Origin: Pseudomonadota bacterium
GTDB lineage: Bacteria > Pseudomonadota > Alphaproteobacteria > Acetobacterales > Acetobacteraceae
NCBI GenBank assembly: GCA_018240405.1
Contig: JAFEFW010000644.1
Location: forward strand, 1 to 64,000
Direction of reading: 5' to 3'
DNA length: 64,000 nucleotides
How positions within the stretch are numbered: the stretch's first letter is position 1; every line of letters begins with the position of its first letter. Positions 35,813 through 45,468 of the stretch are shown here, in pieces. Position numbers and translations under genes: made by a program. Below the pieces are notes generated by a model, which ran no database searches, was not told the DNA's origin, and saw only the letters and a program-made list of their open reading frames with translations.

Positions 35813-35830
35813 ATTACAGTACAATGACTT
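35813..35830 (-). promoter_or_regulatory. Pho-box-like PhoB site
   Basis: Read on the minus strand it is AAGTCAT-TGTA-CTGTAAT, two 7-base half-sites at the exact 11-bp step of a Pho box (CTGTCAT-N4-CTGTCAT), with 11 of 14 half-site bases matching. It sits between the divergent lipid-kinase and PlcP-like genes, 98 and 96 bp from their starts. Confidence 0.5.
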
Positions 35831-35925
35831 TGCTTATTTGTCCATTTCCAAAGGGGATTCATCGAACTTTCACGTGCGCGGCGCGGGACCGCCAGTATGT
35901 GCTGCAGGCGGATGAAGGATCGGCA

Positions 35926-36756
35926 ATGAACGCTATGTCCCCCGCTGGCCTGCCGCGTGCAGACCTGACCGAATACCGCGCCGTTTTCATTTCGGATACG
36001 CATCTCGGCACTCGCGGCTGCCGTAGTGACTTCCTGGCTGACTTCCTGCGGCGCACCAATTGCCGGCAACTGTATCTGGTCGGCGATATCATCGACGGCT
36101 GGCGGCTGCGCAAGTCCTGGTACTGGGACGATGGCCATGATGACGTGTTGCGGCAAATCGTACGGCTCGCCCGCTCCGGCACCGAGGTCACGTATATACC
36201 CGGCAACCACGACGAAATGTTTCGCTCCTGGCTGCCGATGGGACTGGATGTCTGCGGCATCCGCCTGCGTCAGCAGGGTGAGCACATCACCGCCGACGGC
36301 AGGCGCCTGCTGATCATGCATGGCGATGAATTCGACAACGTCGTCCGTTACGCCAGGTTCCTCGCCTTGCTGGGTGACTGGGCGTACACCGTGGCGCTGG
36401 AAGTCAACCTCTGGTTCAACGCTGCGCGGCGGCGCCTGGGCTACCCATACTGGTCCCTCTCCGCCTGGCTGAAGCGGCAGGTGAAGGAGGCGGTAAAGGC
36501 AATCGACCGTTTCGAAGGCGCGCTGGCGGCCGAAGCCCGCAAGCGCGGCTTTGATGGCGTGGTCTGCGGGCATATCCACCACGCCGAAATGCGCGAGGTG
36601 AATTCCGTTCAGTACCTGAACTGCGGCGACTGGGTGGAGAGCTGCACGGCGCTGGTGGAGCATCACGACGGGCGCCTGGAACTGATCGACTGGGCCGCGA
36701 TGAACCGCCTGTCGTTCTATCAACCGCGCCCGGTGAGAGTGCCGCAAACTGTCTGA
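35926..36756 (+). CDS. PlcP/LpxH-like calcineurin-fold metallophosphoesterase
   Basis: 276 residues from the ATG at 35926 (GAAGGA 7 bases upstream; the ORF open from 35824 is rejected). The metal ligands are all visible: Asp24 and His26 in SDTHLG, Asp54 in GDIIDGW, Asn94-His95 in GNHDEMF, His132 in MHGDEFD, and GHIHHAE near 200. Annotated relatives are called UDP-2,3-diacylglucosamine diphosphatase. However, the length, SWYWDDGHDDVLR motif and neighbourhood (a GT4 glycosyltransferase right after, PmtA next) fit PlcP, a phospholipase C that releases diacylglycerol from phospholipids under phosphate shortage. That role is an inference from context. Confidence 0.85.
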   Translation: MNAMSPAGLPRADLTEYRAVFISDTHLGTRGCRSDFLADFLRRTNCRQLYLVGDIIDGWRLRKSWYWDDGHDDVLRQIVRLARSGTEVTYIPGNHDEMFRSWLPMGLDVCGIRLRQQGEHITADGRRLLIMHGDEFDNVVRYARFLALLGDWAYTVALEVNLWFNAARRRLGYPYWSLSAWLKRQVKEAVKAIDRFEGALAAEARKRGFDGVVCGHIHHAEMREVNSVQYLNCGDWVESCTALVEHHDGRLELIDWAAMNRLSFYQPRPVRVPQTV

Positions 36757-37831
36757 AGCCCTGGCACTGCCGGACGTCGCCCCGGCCGAGCGGACCGCCG
36801 ACAAACCGTGGCCGAACCGGATCGCGATCGTGACCGACGCTTGGAAGCCACAGGTGAACGGCGTCGTACGCACCATGACGACGGTCATTGCTGAACTGGA
36901 GGCAATAGGCCATGTCGTCGAGGTGGTGGGACCGGATCGATTCAGTACCATTCCGTGTCCGACCTATCCTGATATCCGGCTGGCGTTGTTCCCCTATCGG
37001 CGCGTGGCGCGGACGATCGAAGCGTTCCGGCCGGACGCGCTGCATATTTCCACCGAGGGGCCGCTTGGGCTTGCCGCGCGGCGGTGGGCGCGCCGGCACC
37101 GCGCCGGCTTCACGACCGCGTTCCACACACGATTCGCCGAGTACATCTCCGCTCGGACGGGCATGCCTGTATGGCCGATCTATGCCTGGATGCGCCGCTT
37201 CCACGCCGCGGGGGCGGGCGTGATGGTGGCCACGCAATCGTTACGAAATGATCTGGCATTGCGCGGCTTTCATAACATCCTTACCTGGACCCGCGGCGTT
37301 GACCTGGCCCTGTTCAAGGCCGGTGGAGACAATGCGTTTCCCGACCTGCCGCGGCCGGTGTTCATCTATATTGGGCGCGTCGCCGTCGAGAAGAATATCG
37401 GCGCCTTTCTCGATCTTGACTTGCCGGGATCGAAGGTGGTGGTCGGCGGCGGGCCACAACTGGATGCATTGCGGCAGACCTATCCGCGGGTGGTATTCAC
37501 CGGTCCCCGTTTCGGCGCCGAACTTGCCCGGTCTTATGCCAGCGCCGATGTCTTTGTCTTTCCGAGCCGGACCGATACGTTTGGCCTTGTGCTGCTGGAA
37601 GCACTGGCCTGCGGCACGCCCGTGGCGGCCTACCCGGTCACCGGACCGGTGGACGTCCTGGCCGCCGCTGCGGGCAAAGTCGGCGCTGTTAACAACGATC
37701 TGCGCACTGCTGCGCTGGCGGCGCTGGATGCGGACAGAACGGCCTGCAGGGCGCATGCCGAGACCTATTCCTGGCGCGCCTGCGCTGACGCTTTCGTGGC
37801 AAATCTCGTGCCGGTCGGCCTGCGTTGGTAG
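36749..37831 (+). CDS. GT4 glycosyltransferase (Agt-like), noncanonical start
   Basis: The first GTG (36830) cuts off the first strand (NRIAIVTDAWKPQVNGVVRT). The reading frame upstream has no ATG, GTG or TTG back to a stop at 36733, only CTG codons. A CTG at 36749 overlapping the end of the PlcP-like gene gives 360 residues and restores the fold. Marks of GT4: IVTDAWKPQVNGVVRT, PDALHISTEGPLGLAAR, FTTAFHTRFAEY, the second-domain YIGRVAVEKN and the FPSRTDTFGLVLLEALACG loop that binds the donor sugar. It probably glycosylates diacylglycerol made by the upstream enzyme. The product sugar is unknown. Confidence 0.82.
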   Translation: MSEALALPDVAPAERTADKPWPNRIAIVTDAWKPQVNGVVRTMTTVIAELEAIGHVVEVVGPDRFSTIPCPTYPDIRLALFPYRRVARTIEAFRPDALHISTEGPLGLAARRWARRHRAGFTTAFHTRFAEYISARTGMPVWPIYAWMRRFHAAGAGVMVATQSLRNDLALRGFHNILTWTRGVDLALFKAGGDNAFPDLPRPVFIYIGRVAVEKNIGAFLDLDLPGSKVVVGGGPQLDALRQTYPRVVFTGPRFGAELARSYASADVFVFPSRTDTFGLVLLEALACGTPVAAYPVTGPVDVLAAAAGKVGAVNNDLRTAALAALDADRTACRAHAETYSWRACADAFVANLVPVGLRW

Positions 37832-37875
37832 CAACGGGGTTTGAACACTTTATGTAACGAAAGGATGAGCCGTCT

Positions 37876-38550
37876 TTGGCGATCGTTGAGCAAATGGAAA
37901 CGGATCAGGTTGCAGAAGCATATCGCCGGTGGGCACCGGTCTACGACCTGGTATTCGGACCGGTATTCCGCCAGGGGCGCCGCGCCGCGGTTGTTGCGGC
38001 GGAGCAGATCGGTGGACGAATTCTGGAGGTTGGCGTCGGCACCGGGCTATCGCTGAGCGGCTACGCCAAGCGCAATCGTATCACCGGTATCGACATCTCG
38101 GCGCCCATGCTGGAGAAGGCGCGCCGCCGGGTCGAGCAACTGCGGCTGGCCCAGGTCGAGGACCTGGCGGTGATGGACGCGGAAGCGTTGTCGTTCCCGG
38201 ATGGATCCTTCGATGTCGTGGTGGCGCAGTATGTCGTCACGGCCATCCCGCGACCGGAGAAGGCGCTGGATGAGTTCGTCCGTGTCGTGCGACCGGGCGG
38301 CGAAATCATCCTGACCAGCCGGATCGGCGCCGGAACAGGTGCGCGTGGGACGGTAGAGCGTTGGCTGATGCCGCTGACAAACCGGCTGGGCTGGCGGAGC
38401 GAATTTCCCTGGGCGCGCTACGAGGACTGGGCCGCGCGGTCCCGCGCTGTGCGCCTGCTGGAGCGGCGCGCGCTGCCGCCCTTCGGCCATTTCTCCCTGA
38501 TCCGCTACAGGCGGCTGAACGACGACCGGGCGGCCGCGCCGGACAGGTAA
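37876..38550 (+). CDS. pmtA: phosphatidylethanolamine N-methyltransferase, PmtA type
   Basis: 224 residues from a TTG at 37876 with AAGGA about 12 bases upstream. An ATG at 37894 would remove six residues. A class I methyltransferase: AYRRWAPVYDLVFGPVF at the start, motif I ILEVGVGTGLSLSGY, ITGIDISAPMLEKARRR, then FDVVVAQYVVTAIPRPEKAL. The APVYDxVFG start and the RPGGEIILTSRIGA motif are typical of the Rhodobacter/Agrobacterium PmtA group. It makes phosphatidylcholine from phosphatidylethanolamine. It lies 44 bp after the glycosyltransferase on the same strand. Confidence 0.88.
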   Translation: MAIVEQMETDQVAEAYRRWAPVYDLVFGPVFRQGRRAAVVAAEQIGGRILEVGVGTGLSLSGYAKRNRITGIDISAPMLEKARRRVEQLRLAQVEDLAVMDAEALSFPDGSFDVVVAQYVVTAIPRPEKALDEFVRVVRPGGEIILTSRIGAGTGARGTVERWLMPLTNRLGWRSEFPWARYEDWAARSRAVRLLERRALPPFGHFSLIRYRRLNDDRAAAPDR

Positions 38551-38600
38551 GGTGGCAAGGACCACGCCTCACTGCACGACTACAAAACAAGGAACATCAC

Positions 38601-39245
38601 ATGCCGTCCTTCATCGAGGCACTTCGCATCCAGCGCTGGGACGACCACCGCTACTATCACCACAGCCTGGTGAACCAGTCGCTGCATCTGTTGAGCGCGA
38701 TCGGTTTCTGCATTGCCTACCTGCTGCTGTTCAACGATCCGGCGATGGCCGCCCTGATCGGCTGGGTTGTCTCGATGAGCAGCCGCCAGCTTGGCCATTT
38801 TGTATTCGAACCGAGAGGCTACGACCATGTCAACCAGGCAACGGATGAGTATAAGGAGGCGGTGAAAGTCGGCTACAACATCAAGCGCAAGATCTGGCTG
38901 ATCGTGATCTGGGCCGGGTCCCCGCTGCTGGTCTGGTACAGCCCGACCCTGTTCGGCCTGCTGCCGACGCCGCAGAGCACGGTGCAGTGGCTCCGGCAGG
39001 TCGGCTATATCTGGTTCGTTGTCGGTATCGGCGGCCTGATCTTCCGTGTGACGCAGCTTTGCCTGACGCGCGGTGTGCAGACCGGCCTGGTCTGGGCCAC
39101 AAAGATCGTCACCGATCCATTCAACGATATCCAGCTGTACTGGAAATCGCCGTATCGGCTGCTGCGGCGGAAGGTGGCTGAGGCCGAGCAGGCGCTGGCT
39201 GCCGAGGACGCGGACCGGGATGCGATCGAGGCGCCGCAACACTGA
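38601..39245 (+). CDS. DUF962/Mpo1-like membrane protein
   Basis: 214 residues from the ATG at 38601 (ACAAGGA 8 bases upstream; the frame open from 38361 is antisense noise). About five membrane helices. The pattern HHSLVNQSLHLLS, then SSRQLGHFVFEPRGYDHVN resembles the conserved His/Asn set of the DUF962/Mpo1 family, whose yeast member is an Fe(II) dioxygenase of 2-hydroxy fatty acids. The family call is moderate because overall similarity is judged by eye. It ends a run of lipid genes, 50 bp after pmtA. Confidence 0.65.
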   Translation: MPSFIEALRIQRWDDHRYYHHSLVNQSLHLLSAIGFCIAYLLLFNDPAMAALIGWVVSMSSRQLGHFVFEPRGYDHVNQATDEYKEAVKVGYNIKRKIWLIVIWAGSPLLVWYSPTLFGLLPTPQSTVQWLRQVGYIWFVVGIGGLIFRVTQLCLTRGVQTGLVWATKIVTDPFNDIQLYWKSPYRLLRRKVAEAEQALAAEDADRDAIEAPQH

Positions 39246-39307
39246 CGCCAAACCGAATCCGGCACGTTCGCCAGGAACGTTCCACGTACCAACCGGCGTA
39301 CGGATGG

Positions 39308-40387
39308 TCAGGGTGCGGGCAGCAGCCGCTTCTGCTGGAACACCCTGAACCAGTTGCGGAACATCTCTTCTGTATCGATCACGTCATGGAAGCCGGCCCG
39401 CATGATCTTGACCGTCGACACGATCGCCGGCCGGCCCAGCTCGGCGAGGCCGTACCGCATCTGGTAGTCGGCATATTCCATCGACAAACCGACGAAACCC
39501 TCCAGACCGGGCGACGCCAATCCATGGCGCTGCCGCACCTGGTCCCACGCGGCGGCGGTGATCGAACGCAGGCTGAACGGCTCCGCGGGACCGGGCTGCA
39601 TCCCCACCGCCCCGGCGATCGCCGGCCATATGTTAGGCCAGGTGAACACGTCGCCATTGGTAACGTTGAACGTCTCATTGCGCGCCGCCGGCGTTTCGCC
39701 TGACCAGCTGATCGCCCGGGCCAGCAGGTCGGCGTCCACGGCCTGACTGACCCGCTCCGCACCGCCGGGATAGGGCAGAATGTTGCCACGCTCCTGCATG
39801 ACGGCGGCGTACACGCCCAGCGCCGGGATCAGGTTCATTGCCCCGCCGATCGCCTCGCCGACGATCAACACCGGACGGAGGATGGTGAAGCCCCAATCCT
39901 GCCCTGCCTGCACAGAGCGCAGGTAATCCTCCTGCTGCCAGTAGAAGTTGGGCTGTTCCCGCATCTCCGACCGGCCCTCACGCGCCGGCACGGCCAGCGG
40001 GCGGACATGCACCCCGTAAGCCTTGGTGCCCTGCAGCAGCGTCACATGCCGCAACCCCGGCGCCGCCTGCATCAGTGGTCCAAGGAGGTTGCGCAGCATG
40101 CGGTCGTTGGTCTCGATCTGCGCGTCGTTGCGCCAGCCTTCGACCAAACCCGGTAACTCGAACAGCGCAGCGTAGACGAGATGGGTGACGTCGCGCAGGG
40201 CGGCCAGCGCGGCGGCACACGCGGCGGCATTGGTCAGGTCCAACGCAAGATGCCGGCCGGTGAAGCCCGGCGGCCGGCGGCGCGACAGCGCGATGACGTC
40301 CGTTCCGGGCTGGGCCGTGAAATGCTTCAAGGCCGCATAGCCGACCAACCCGGTGGCGCCGGCGATCAGGACTGTCTTTGCTGCCAT
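39308..40387 (-). CDS. PRISE-like SDR (progesterone 5-beta-reductase/iridoid synthase family)
   Basis: 359 residues from the ATG at 40387, with GGAGGAG just upstream. The frame open to 40864 is antisense to the next gene. The Rossmann start VLIAGATGLVGYAALKHF is an extended SDR motif. The catalytic Tyr lies in LQGTKAYGVH, the typical spot for progesterone 5-beta-reductase/iridoid synthase relatives, and NFYWQQEDYL with a later SKDLFTWP-like piece (NGDVFTWPNIW) supports this. These enzymes reduce activated C=C bonds of enones. The natural substrate in bacteria is not known. It is divergent from the efflux operon. Confidence 0.8.
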   Translation of the reverse strand: MAAKTVLIAGATGLVGYAALKHFTAQPGTDVIALSRRRPPGFTGRHLALDLTNAAACAAALAALRDVTHLVYAALFELPGLVEGWRNDAQIETNDRMLRNLLGPLMQAAPGLRHVTLLQGTKAYGVHVRPLAVPAREGRSEMREQPNFYWQQEDYLRSVQAGQDWGFTILRPVLIVGEAIGGAMNLIPALGVYAAVMQERGNILPYPGGAERVSQAVDADLLARAISWSGETPAARNETFNVTNGDVFTWPNIWPAIAGAVGMQPGPAEPFSLRSITAAAWDQVRQRHGLASPGLEGFVGLSMEYADYQMRYGLAELGRPAIVSTVKIMRAGFHDVIDTEEMFRNWFRVFQQKRLLPAP

Positions 40388-40490
40388 GCACACTCCTCCT
40401 GCTTTGAGCCTATCACGTTGATCCGGATCAACGCACTGTGCGACCCTTGGCGCGAGACAGGTGGCAGGAACATCCGGATCGTCGCGGTCT

Positions 40491-41600
40491 ATGCCCGAGT
40501 TGAAGGACCCACCGAAAACCGGCGGCGCAACCCAATCACCTCCGCCCCGAACCGACAGCCTGCCGGCGGTGATCCCGCCGCCGCCTGCGCCGGCGCTGAA
40601 GCGCGCGGCCTGGACACGCCGGCTGCCATTGCTGCTCCTGCTGCTGGCGGCGGCTGGCGGTGCCGGATATTGGTACCTGCATCCGCGCACCGCGCTCCCG
40701 CCCGGCTTTGCCGTCGGCAATGGGCGCCTGGATGCCGACGAGATCGACATCGACACCAAGTATCCCGGTCGCATCGCCGAGCTGAAAGTCGACGAAGGTG
40801 ATCTGGTGAAGACCGGCCAGGTGCTGGCGGTGATGGATACGCGCGACGTACAGGCGCAGCTCAAGGCAAACCAGGCGCTGATGCAGCAGGCCCAGCACAG
40901 CCTGGACCAGGCGAAGGCCGATTACGCCAACCAGGAAGCGGTGGTGAAACTTGCGGAGCAGGAAATTGCCCGCACCCGCTACCTGGTGCCGAAAGGCTTT
41001 GCCTCGGTCCAGCAGCTTGACCAGCAGCAGCAATCGCTCACCAGCGCCAGAGCCAAGCTCAACTCGAATGACGCAGCCATTCACGTTGCCGAACGGGCGC
41101 TGCAGGCCGCGACGCATCAGGTCGAATACTACGCCGTGCAGATCGCCGACAGCCAGTTGATGGCACCCCGGGATGGGCCGATCGAATATCGCGTCGCCAA
41201 TGTTGGAGAGGTTCTGCCAGCCGGCGGCAAGGTGTTCACCATGCTGGACGCAAACTACGTCTATATGGACGTCTATCTGCCGACGGTGGAGGCCGGCCGC
41301 GTCGCCCTCGGGTCGGAGGCGCGAATCGTATTGGATGCGTATCCGGACCGTCCGCTGCCCGCGCGTGTCACCTATATCTCGAGCCAGGCGCAGTTCACGC
41401 CGAAGACGGTGGAGACGAAGGATGAGCGCGACAAGCTGATGTTCCGCGTGCGCGCACGGATCGAGCCGGCTGTCCTGGCCGGCGCCGCATCGGTCGTGCG
41501 CAATGGTTTGCCGGGCGTCACCTATGTTCGTACAGACCCGGCCGCGCGCTGGCCCGCGAACCTGGACTCCAATCCTGCGCCTGACGCCAAGGCGAAATGA
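40491..41600 (+). CDS. HlyD-type membrane fusion protein of efflux operon (YhiI-like)
   Basis: 369 residues from the ATG at 40491. A GTG at 40461 adds ten residues and cannot be excluded. A membrane helix near 40-60 ([19 protein letters not shown]) anchors the protein. A biotinyl-lipoyl half ([17 protein letters not shown]) then leads into a long coiled hairpin (about 110-230), and the second half ([15 protein letters not shown]) closes the domain. It is the periplasmic adaptor of a tripartite ABC efflux pump. Its stop overlaps the start of the ATPase gene by 4 bp (ATGA). Confidence 0.9.
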   Translation: MPELKDPPKTGGATQSPPPRTDSLPAVIPPPPAPALKRAAWTRRLPLLLLLLAAAGGAGYWYLHPRTALPPGFAVGNGRLDADEIDIDTKYPGRIAELKVDEGDLVKTGQVLAVMDTRDVQAQLKANQALMQQAQHSLDQAKADYANQEAVVKLAEQEIARTRYLVPKGFASVQQLDQQQQSLTSARAKLNSNDAAIHVAERALQAATHQVEYYAVQIADSQLMAPRDGPIEYRVANVGEVLPAGGKVFTMLDANYVYMDVYLPTVEAGRVALGSEARIVLDAYPDRPLPARVTYISSQAQFTPKTVETKDERDKLMFRVRARIEPAVLAGAASVVRNGLPGVTYVRTDPAARWPANLDSNPAPDAKAK

Positions 41601-44323
41601 CCGGCGGCACAATCGCGGCGCTGCGCGAGGTGACGCAGCGCTACGGCAAGGCGGTTGCACTCGACCGCGTCACGCTCGACATTCCCAACGGCTGCATTGT
41701 CGGACTGATTGGTCCGGATGGCGTCGGAAAGTCCTCCCTGCTGTCCATCGTCGCCGGCGCTCGGCGGGTCCAGCAGGGCAAGGCGACCGTGCTGGGCGGT
41801 GACATTGCCGACAAGGCGCATCGCGTGGCGATCTATCCGCAGGTCGCCTACATGCCGCAGGGCCTGGGCAAGAATCTTTACCCCGACCTCAGCATTCGCG
41901 AGAACATCGAGTATTTTGGCCGCCTGTTTGGCCAGGGCAAAGCAGAGCGGGACGCGCGCATTGCCGATCTGCTGGCCAGCACCGGTCTGACGCCGTTCGC
42001 GGACCGCCCGGCGAAGAAACTGTCGGGCGGGATGAAGCAGAAGCTGGGTCTGTGCTGCGCGCTGATCCATGATCCCGACCTGCTGATCCTGGATGAGCCC
42101 ACCACCGGCGTCGATCCGCTATCCCGCCGGCAGTTCTGGGACCTGATCGACCGGATCAAGGCGCGCCGGCCCAACATCAGCGTGCTCGTCGCCACCGCGT
42201 ATATGGAAGAGGCGCAGCGCTTTGACTTCCTGGTGGCAATGAATGACGGCAAGGTGGTCGCCACGGGCACACCCGAAGCGCTGAAGCATCAGTCGGGTAC
42301 TGCGACGATCGAGGAAGCGTTTATCGCGTTGCTGCCCGAGGCTGACAGAAGCGGTCGCGTGGCGCTGACCATTCCACCGCGGCCGAACCTGGACGGCGGC
42401 GAGCCCGTCATTGTTGCCCGCGACCTGACCTGCCGCTTCGGCGATTTCACCGCGGTGGACCATGTCAGCTTCAAGATTGAACGCGGCGAAATCTTTGGCT
42501 TCCTCGGCTCCAACGGCTGCGGCAAGACGACGACGATGAAAATGCTGACAGGCTTGCTGCCGCCGACTGAAGGCGAGGCGCTGCTGTTCGGCCAACCGTT
42601 GGAAGCGGGCGACCTGCAAGCCCGGATGCGGGTCGGCTACATGTCGCAGGCTTTCTCGCTGTACACCGAACTGACAGTGCGGCAGAATCTCGATCTGCAC
42701 GCGAGGCTGTTCCATCTGAAGCCGGCTGATGCACGCGCCCGTATCGCTGATCTCATTGCCCGCTTTGGGTTGGAGGAGCACGTCGACCAGCGCGCCGAGG
42801 ATCTGCCGCTGGGTATCCGCCAGCGCCTGTCGCTCGCCGTTGCAATCGTGCACCGGCCGGAGATGCTGATCCTGGACGAGCCGACATCGGGCGTGGACCC
42901 GGTCGCGCGCGACCGGTTCTGGGAGTTGCTGATCGGTTTGTCGCGTAATGAGGGGGTGACGATCTTCGTTTCCACTCATTTCATGAATGAGGCAGAGCGC
43001 TGCGATCGCATCTCGCTGATGCACTCCGGGCGCGTACTGGCGACGGACACGCCGGCCGGGCTGGTGGCCAGGCGCGGCGCCGCGTCCTTGGAGGAAGCGT
43101 TCATCGCCTATCTGGAGGAAGCCACAAAGGCACAGACCACGCAGGAGGTGGACGTCGTTGCTCCCCCGCCGCCGGTAGCGCATGCCGCACCGGCGCGCGG
43201 CTTCAGCCTGCTGCGCCTGACGGCCTGCACAATCCGGGAAACACTGGAGTTGCTGCGTGATCCGATCCGGCTCGGCTTTGCCCTGTTCGGCACAGCCTTC
43301 CTGCTGCTGGTCTTCGGCTTCGGCATCTCGACGGATGTCAACGAACTGAAGTTTGCCGTCCTGGATCACGACAGGTCGCACGAAAGCCGGGCGTATCTGG
43401 AAGAGGTGAGGGGGTCGGCATACTTCGTCGAGAAGCCGCCATTGGCAGATTACGCGGAGATGGATCGGCGGCTGGCGAGCGGCGAAATCGACTGCGCCAT
43501 CGAGATTCCTCCTGGTTTTGGCCGCAACATCGCACGCGGTCGTCCAACCGAGGTCGCCGCCTGGCTCGACGGCGCCCGTCCATTCGTTGCACAGACGATT
43601 CGCGGTTATCTGCAGGGCATGCACCTGCTTTATCTTGCCGATCCTGCCGTGGCAATGAACCCGTCCGCGGAGAAGGCGCCGGCGCGCGTGGAGGTCCGCC
43701 TGAAATACAACCAGAATTTTGAGAGCGTCTACGCCATGGTGCCGTCTACCATGTCGATGATGCTGGCGCTTTTCCCGGCCATCCTGATGGCGCTGGCGAT
43801 CGTGCGGGAGAAGGAACTCGGTTCGATCACGAATCTATACGTCACGCCGGTGACACGGCTGGAGTTCCTGCTGGGCAAGCAAGTACCGTATATCGGGCTG
43901 GCGCTGGTGAACTTTTTCATCCTGTTCCTGATGGCGCTGTTTGTCTTCCAGGTACCGCTGAAGGGCAGCTTCCTGACACTGCTGCTGGCCACTGTCATCT
44001 ACGTCACCGCCACGACCGGCTATGGCATGCTGATCTCGGCCTTCGCCAGCACACAGATTGCCGCGTTATTCGGCACCGCGATTCTGACCGTACTGCCGGC
44101 GACCATGTTCTCCGGCATGCTGGTGCCGGTCTCATCGCTGACGGGCCTCGGCCGTGTGCTCGGGCGGTTGTTCCCCATGAGCTACTATCTGCCGGTGAGC
44201 CTCGGAGCTTTTACCAAGGGCCTCGGCTTTGCCGACCTCGGAACCAACCTGCTGATCCTGACACTGTTCGTTCCGGTGCTGTGGTCGCTCAGCCTGATGC
44301 TGCTGCGCAAGCAGGAGCGCTGA
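41597..44323 (+). CDS. RbbA/YhiH-like fused ABC ATPase-ATPase-permease
   Basis: 908 residues. ATPase domain 1 has Walker [10 protein letters not shown] (Asp and Val replace Asn and Ala of the usual form), signature [10 protein letters not shown] and Walker [13 protein letters not shown]. ATPase domain 2 has Walker [10 protein letters not shown] near residue 304, signature [10 protein letters not shown] and [11 protein letters not shown]. The C-terminal part, from about 535, has six membrane helices of ABC-2 type (DUF3412-like ending). This layout is that of YhiH/RbbA. It exports an unknown compound with the adjacent adaptor and second permease. The stop overlaps the next start in TGATG. Confidence 0.92.
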   Translation: MTGGTIAALREVTQRYGKAVALDRVTLDIPNGCIVGLIGPDGVGKSSLLSIVAGARRVQQGKATVLGGDIADKAHRVAIYPQVAYMPQGLGKNLYPDLSIRENIEYFGRLFGQGKAERDARIADLLASTGLTPFADRPAKKLSGGMKQKLGLCCALIHDPDLLILDEPTTGVDPLSRRQFWDLIDRIKARRPNISVLVATAYMEEAQRFDFLVAMNDGKVVATGTPEALKHQSGTATIEEAFIALLPEADRSGRVALTIPPRPNLDGGEPVIVARDLTCRFGDFTAVDHVSFKIERGEIFGFLGSNGCGKTTTMKMLTGLLPPTEGEALLFGQPLEAGDLQARMRVGYMSQAFSLYTELTVRQNLDLHARLFHLKPADARARIADLIARFGLEEHVDQRAEDLPLGIRQRLSLAVAIVHRPEMLILDEPTSGVDPVARDRFWELLIGLSRNEGVTIFVSTHFMNEAERCDRISLMHSGRVLATDTPAGLVARRGAASLEEAFIAYLEEATKAQTTQEVDVVAPPPPVAHAAPARGFSLLRLTACTIRETLELLRDPIRLGFALFGTAFLLLVFGFGISTDVNELKFAVLDHDRSHESRAYLEEVRGSAYFVEKPPLADYAEMDRRLASGEIDCAIEIPPGFGRNIARGRPTEVAAWLDGARPFVAQTIRGYLQGMHLLYLADPAVAMNPSAEKAPARVEVRLKYNQNFESVYAMVPSTMSMMLALFPAILMALAIVREKELGSITNLYVTPVTRLEFLLGKQVPYIGLALVNFFILFLMALFVFQVPLKGSFLTLLLATVIYVTATTGYGMLISAFASTQIAALFGTAILTVLPATMFSGMLVPVSSLTGLGRVLGRLFPMSYYLPVSLGAFTKGLGFADLGTNLLILTLFVPVLWSLSLMLLRKQER

Positions 44324-45447
44324 TGACCACCTTCCTCAACATCTTCTGGCTTGGCACGAAGGAATTGCGCAGCTTCCTGCGCGATTACACGCTGCTGGGG
44401 CTGGTAATCTACAGCTTCTCCTTCGCCATCATCGCACAGTCGCAGAGCAGCACGCAGGAGGTGGTGAACGCCTCGGTCGGCATTGTTGACGAAGACCATT
44501 CCCAATTGTCCGGCCACATCGCCCGCGCCTTCCTGCCACCGTACTTTCAAACGCCCGAACCCGTACAGGAACGCGATATCGTGCCGTTGATGAATGCGGG
44601 CCGCTACACGTTCATCCTGGATATCCCGCCGTATTTTGAGCGTGACGTGCTGGCAGGGCGCCGTCCCGCGCTGCAACTGAATGTCGATGCGACCGCGATG
44701 ATCCAGGCCGGCCTGGGCGCCACCTATGCAACGCAGATCATCAGCACCGAAATCGAGCGATTCATCACGCAGACGGATACAGTGCCGGCGCCGCTGATCA
44801 ACCTGGTGGTCCGTATCGCCTTCAATCCGAACGCGCAGACTGCGTGGTTCAACAGCGTCATGGGTATCCTGAACAGCATTACCATGCTGGCGATCGTGCT
44901 CGCCGGCGCGGCGGTGGTGCGGGAGCGTGAGCACGGTACGATGGATCACCTGCTGGTGATGCCGGTGACGCCCTTCGAGATCGCCATGTCGAAGATCTGG
45001 GCCAACTCCCTGGTCATACTTATCGCGACCGGCCTGTCCTGTTACTTTGTCGTTCGTGGCGTGCTGCAGGTGCCGATTGCCGGATCAATCCCGCTCTTTC
45101 TGTTCGGCTCTGCGCTATATCTCTATTTCACGACGGCGATCGGCATCTATCTGGGCACGGTCGCCCGTTCCATGCCGCAACTTGGCCTGCTGTTTCTGCT
45201 GGTTTTCCTGCCGCTGATGCTGCTGTCAGGCAGCAATACACCGCTAGAGAGCATGCCGGACTGGCTGGCGAAGATCATGCGATTTTCGCCGGCGGCGCAT
45301 TTCGTCTCATTCTCGCAGGCGATCCTCTATCGCGGGGCGGGCTTTGAGGTCGTGTGGCGCGACTTTGTGTTCGTTGCATTCGCCGGTGCTGTGTTCCTGG
45401 TGCTAGCCATGCTGCGATTCCGCCGGATGGTGGCGGCGGTGCAGTAA
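44323..45447 (+). CDS. ABC-2 permease of the efflux operon (YhhJ-like)
   Basis: 374 residues from the ATG at 44323, overlapping the previous stop (TGATG), with CAGGAGCG upstream. Features: LGTKELRSFLRDYTLLGLVIYSFSFAI (helix 1), a large periplasmic loop with LQLNVDATAMIQAGLG, and five more helices ending in GSNTPLESMPDW. This is the second permease subunit that pairs with the permease domain of the fused ATPase protein. The three genes form one operon. Confidence 0.92.
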   Translation: MTTFLNIFWLGTKELRSFLRDYTLLGLVIYSFSFAIIAQSQSSTQEVVNASVGIVDEDHSQLSGHIARAFLPPYFQTPEPVQERDIVPLMNAGRYTFILDIPPYFERDVLAGRRPALQLNVDATAMIQAGLGATYATQIISTEIERFITQTDTVPAPLINLVVRIAFNPNAQTAWFNSVMGILNSITMLAIVLAGAAVVREREHGTMDHLLVMPVTPFEIAMSKIWANSLVILIATGLSCYFVVRGVLQVPIAGSIPLFLFGSALYLYFTTAIGIYLGTVARSMPQLGLLFLLVFLPLMLLSGSNTPLESMPDWLAKIMRFSPAAHFVSFSQAILYRGAGFEVVWRDFVFVAFAGAVFLVLAMLRFRRMVAAVQ

Positions 45448-45468
45448 TGTCAGCGGATGCCTCGGTGC

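Noticed and set aside
42119..43624. 501-residue minus-strand frame
   Set aside because: Antisense to the fused ABC ATPase, which is certain.
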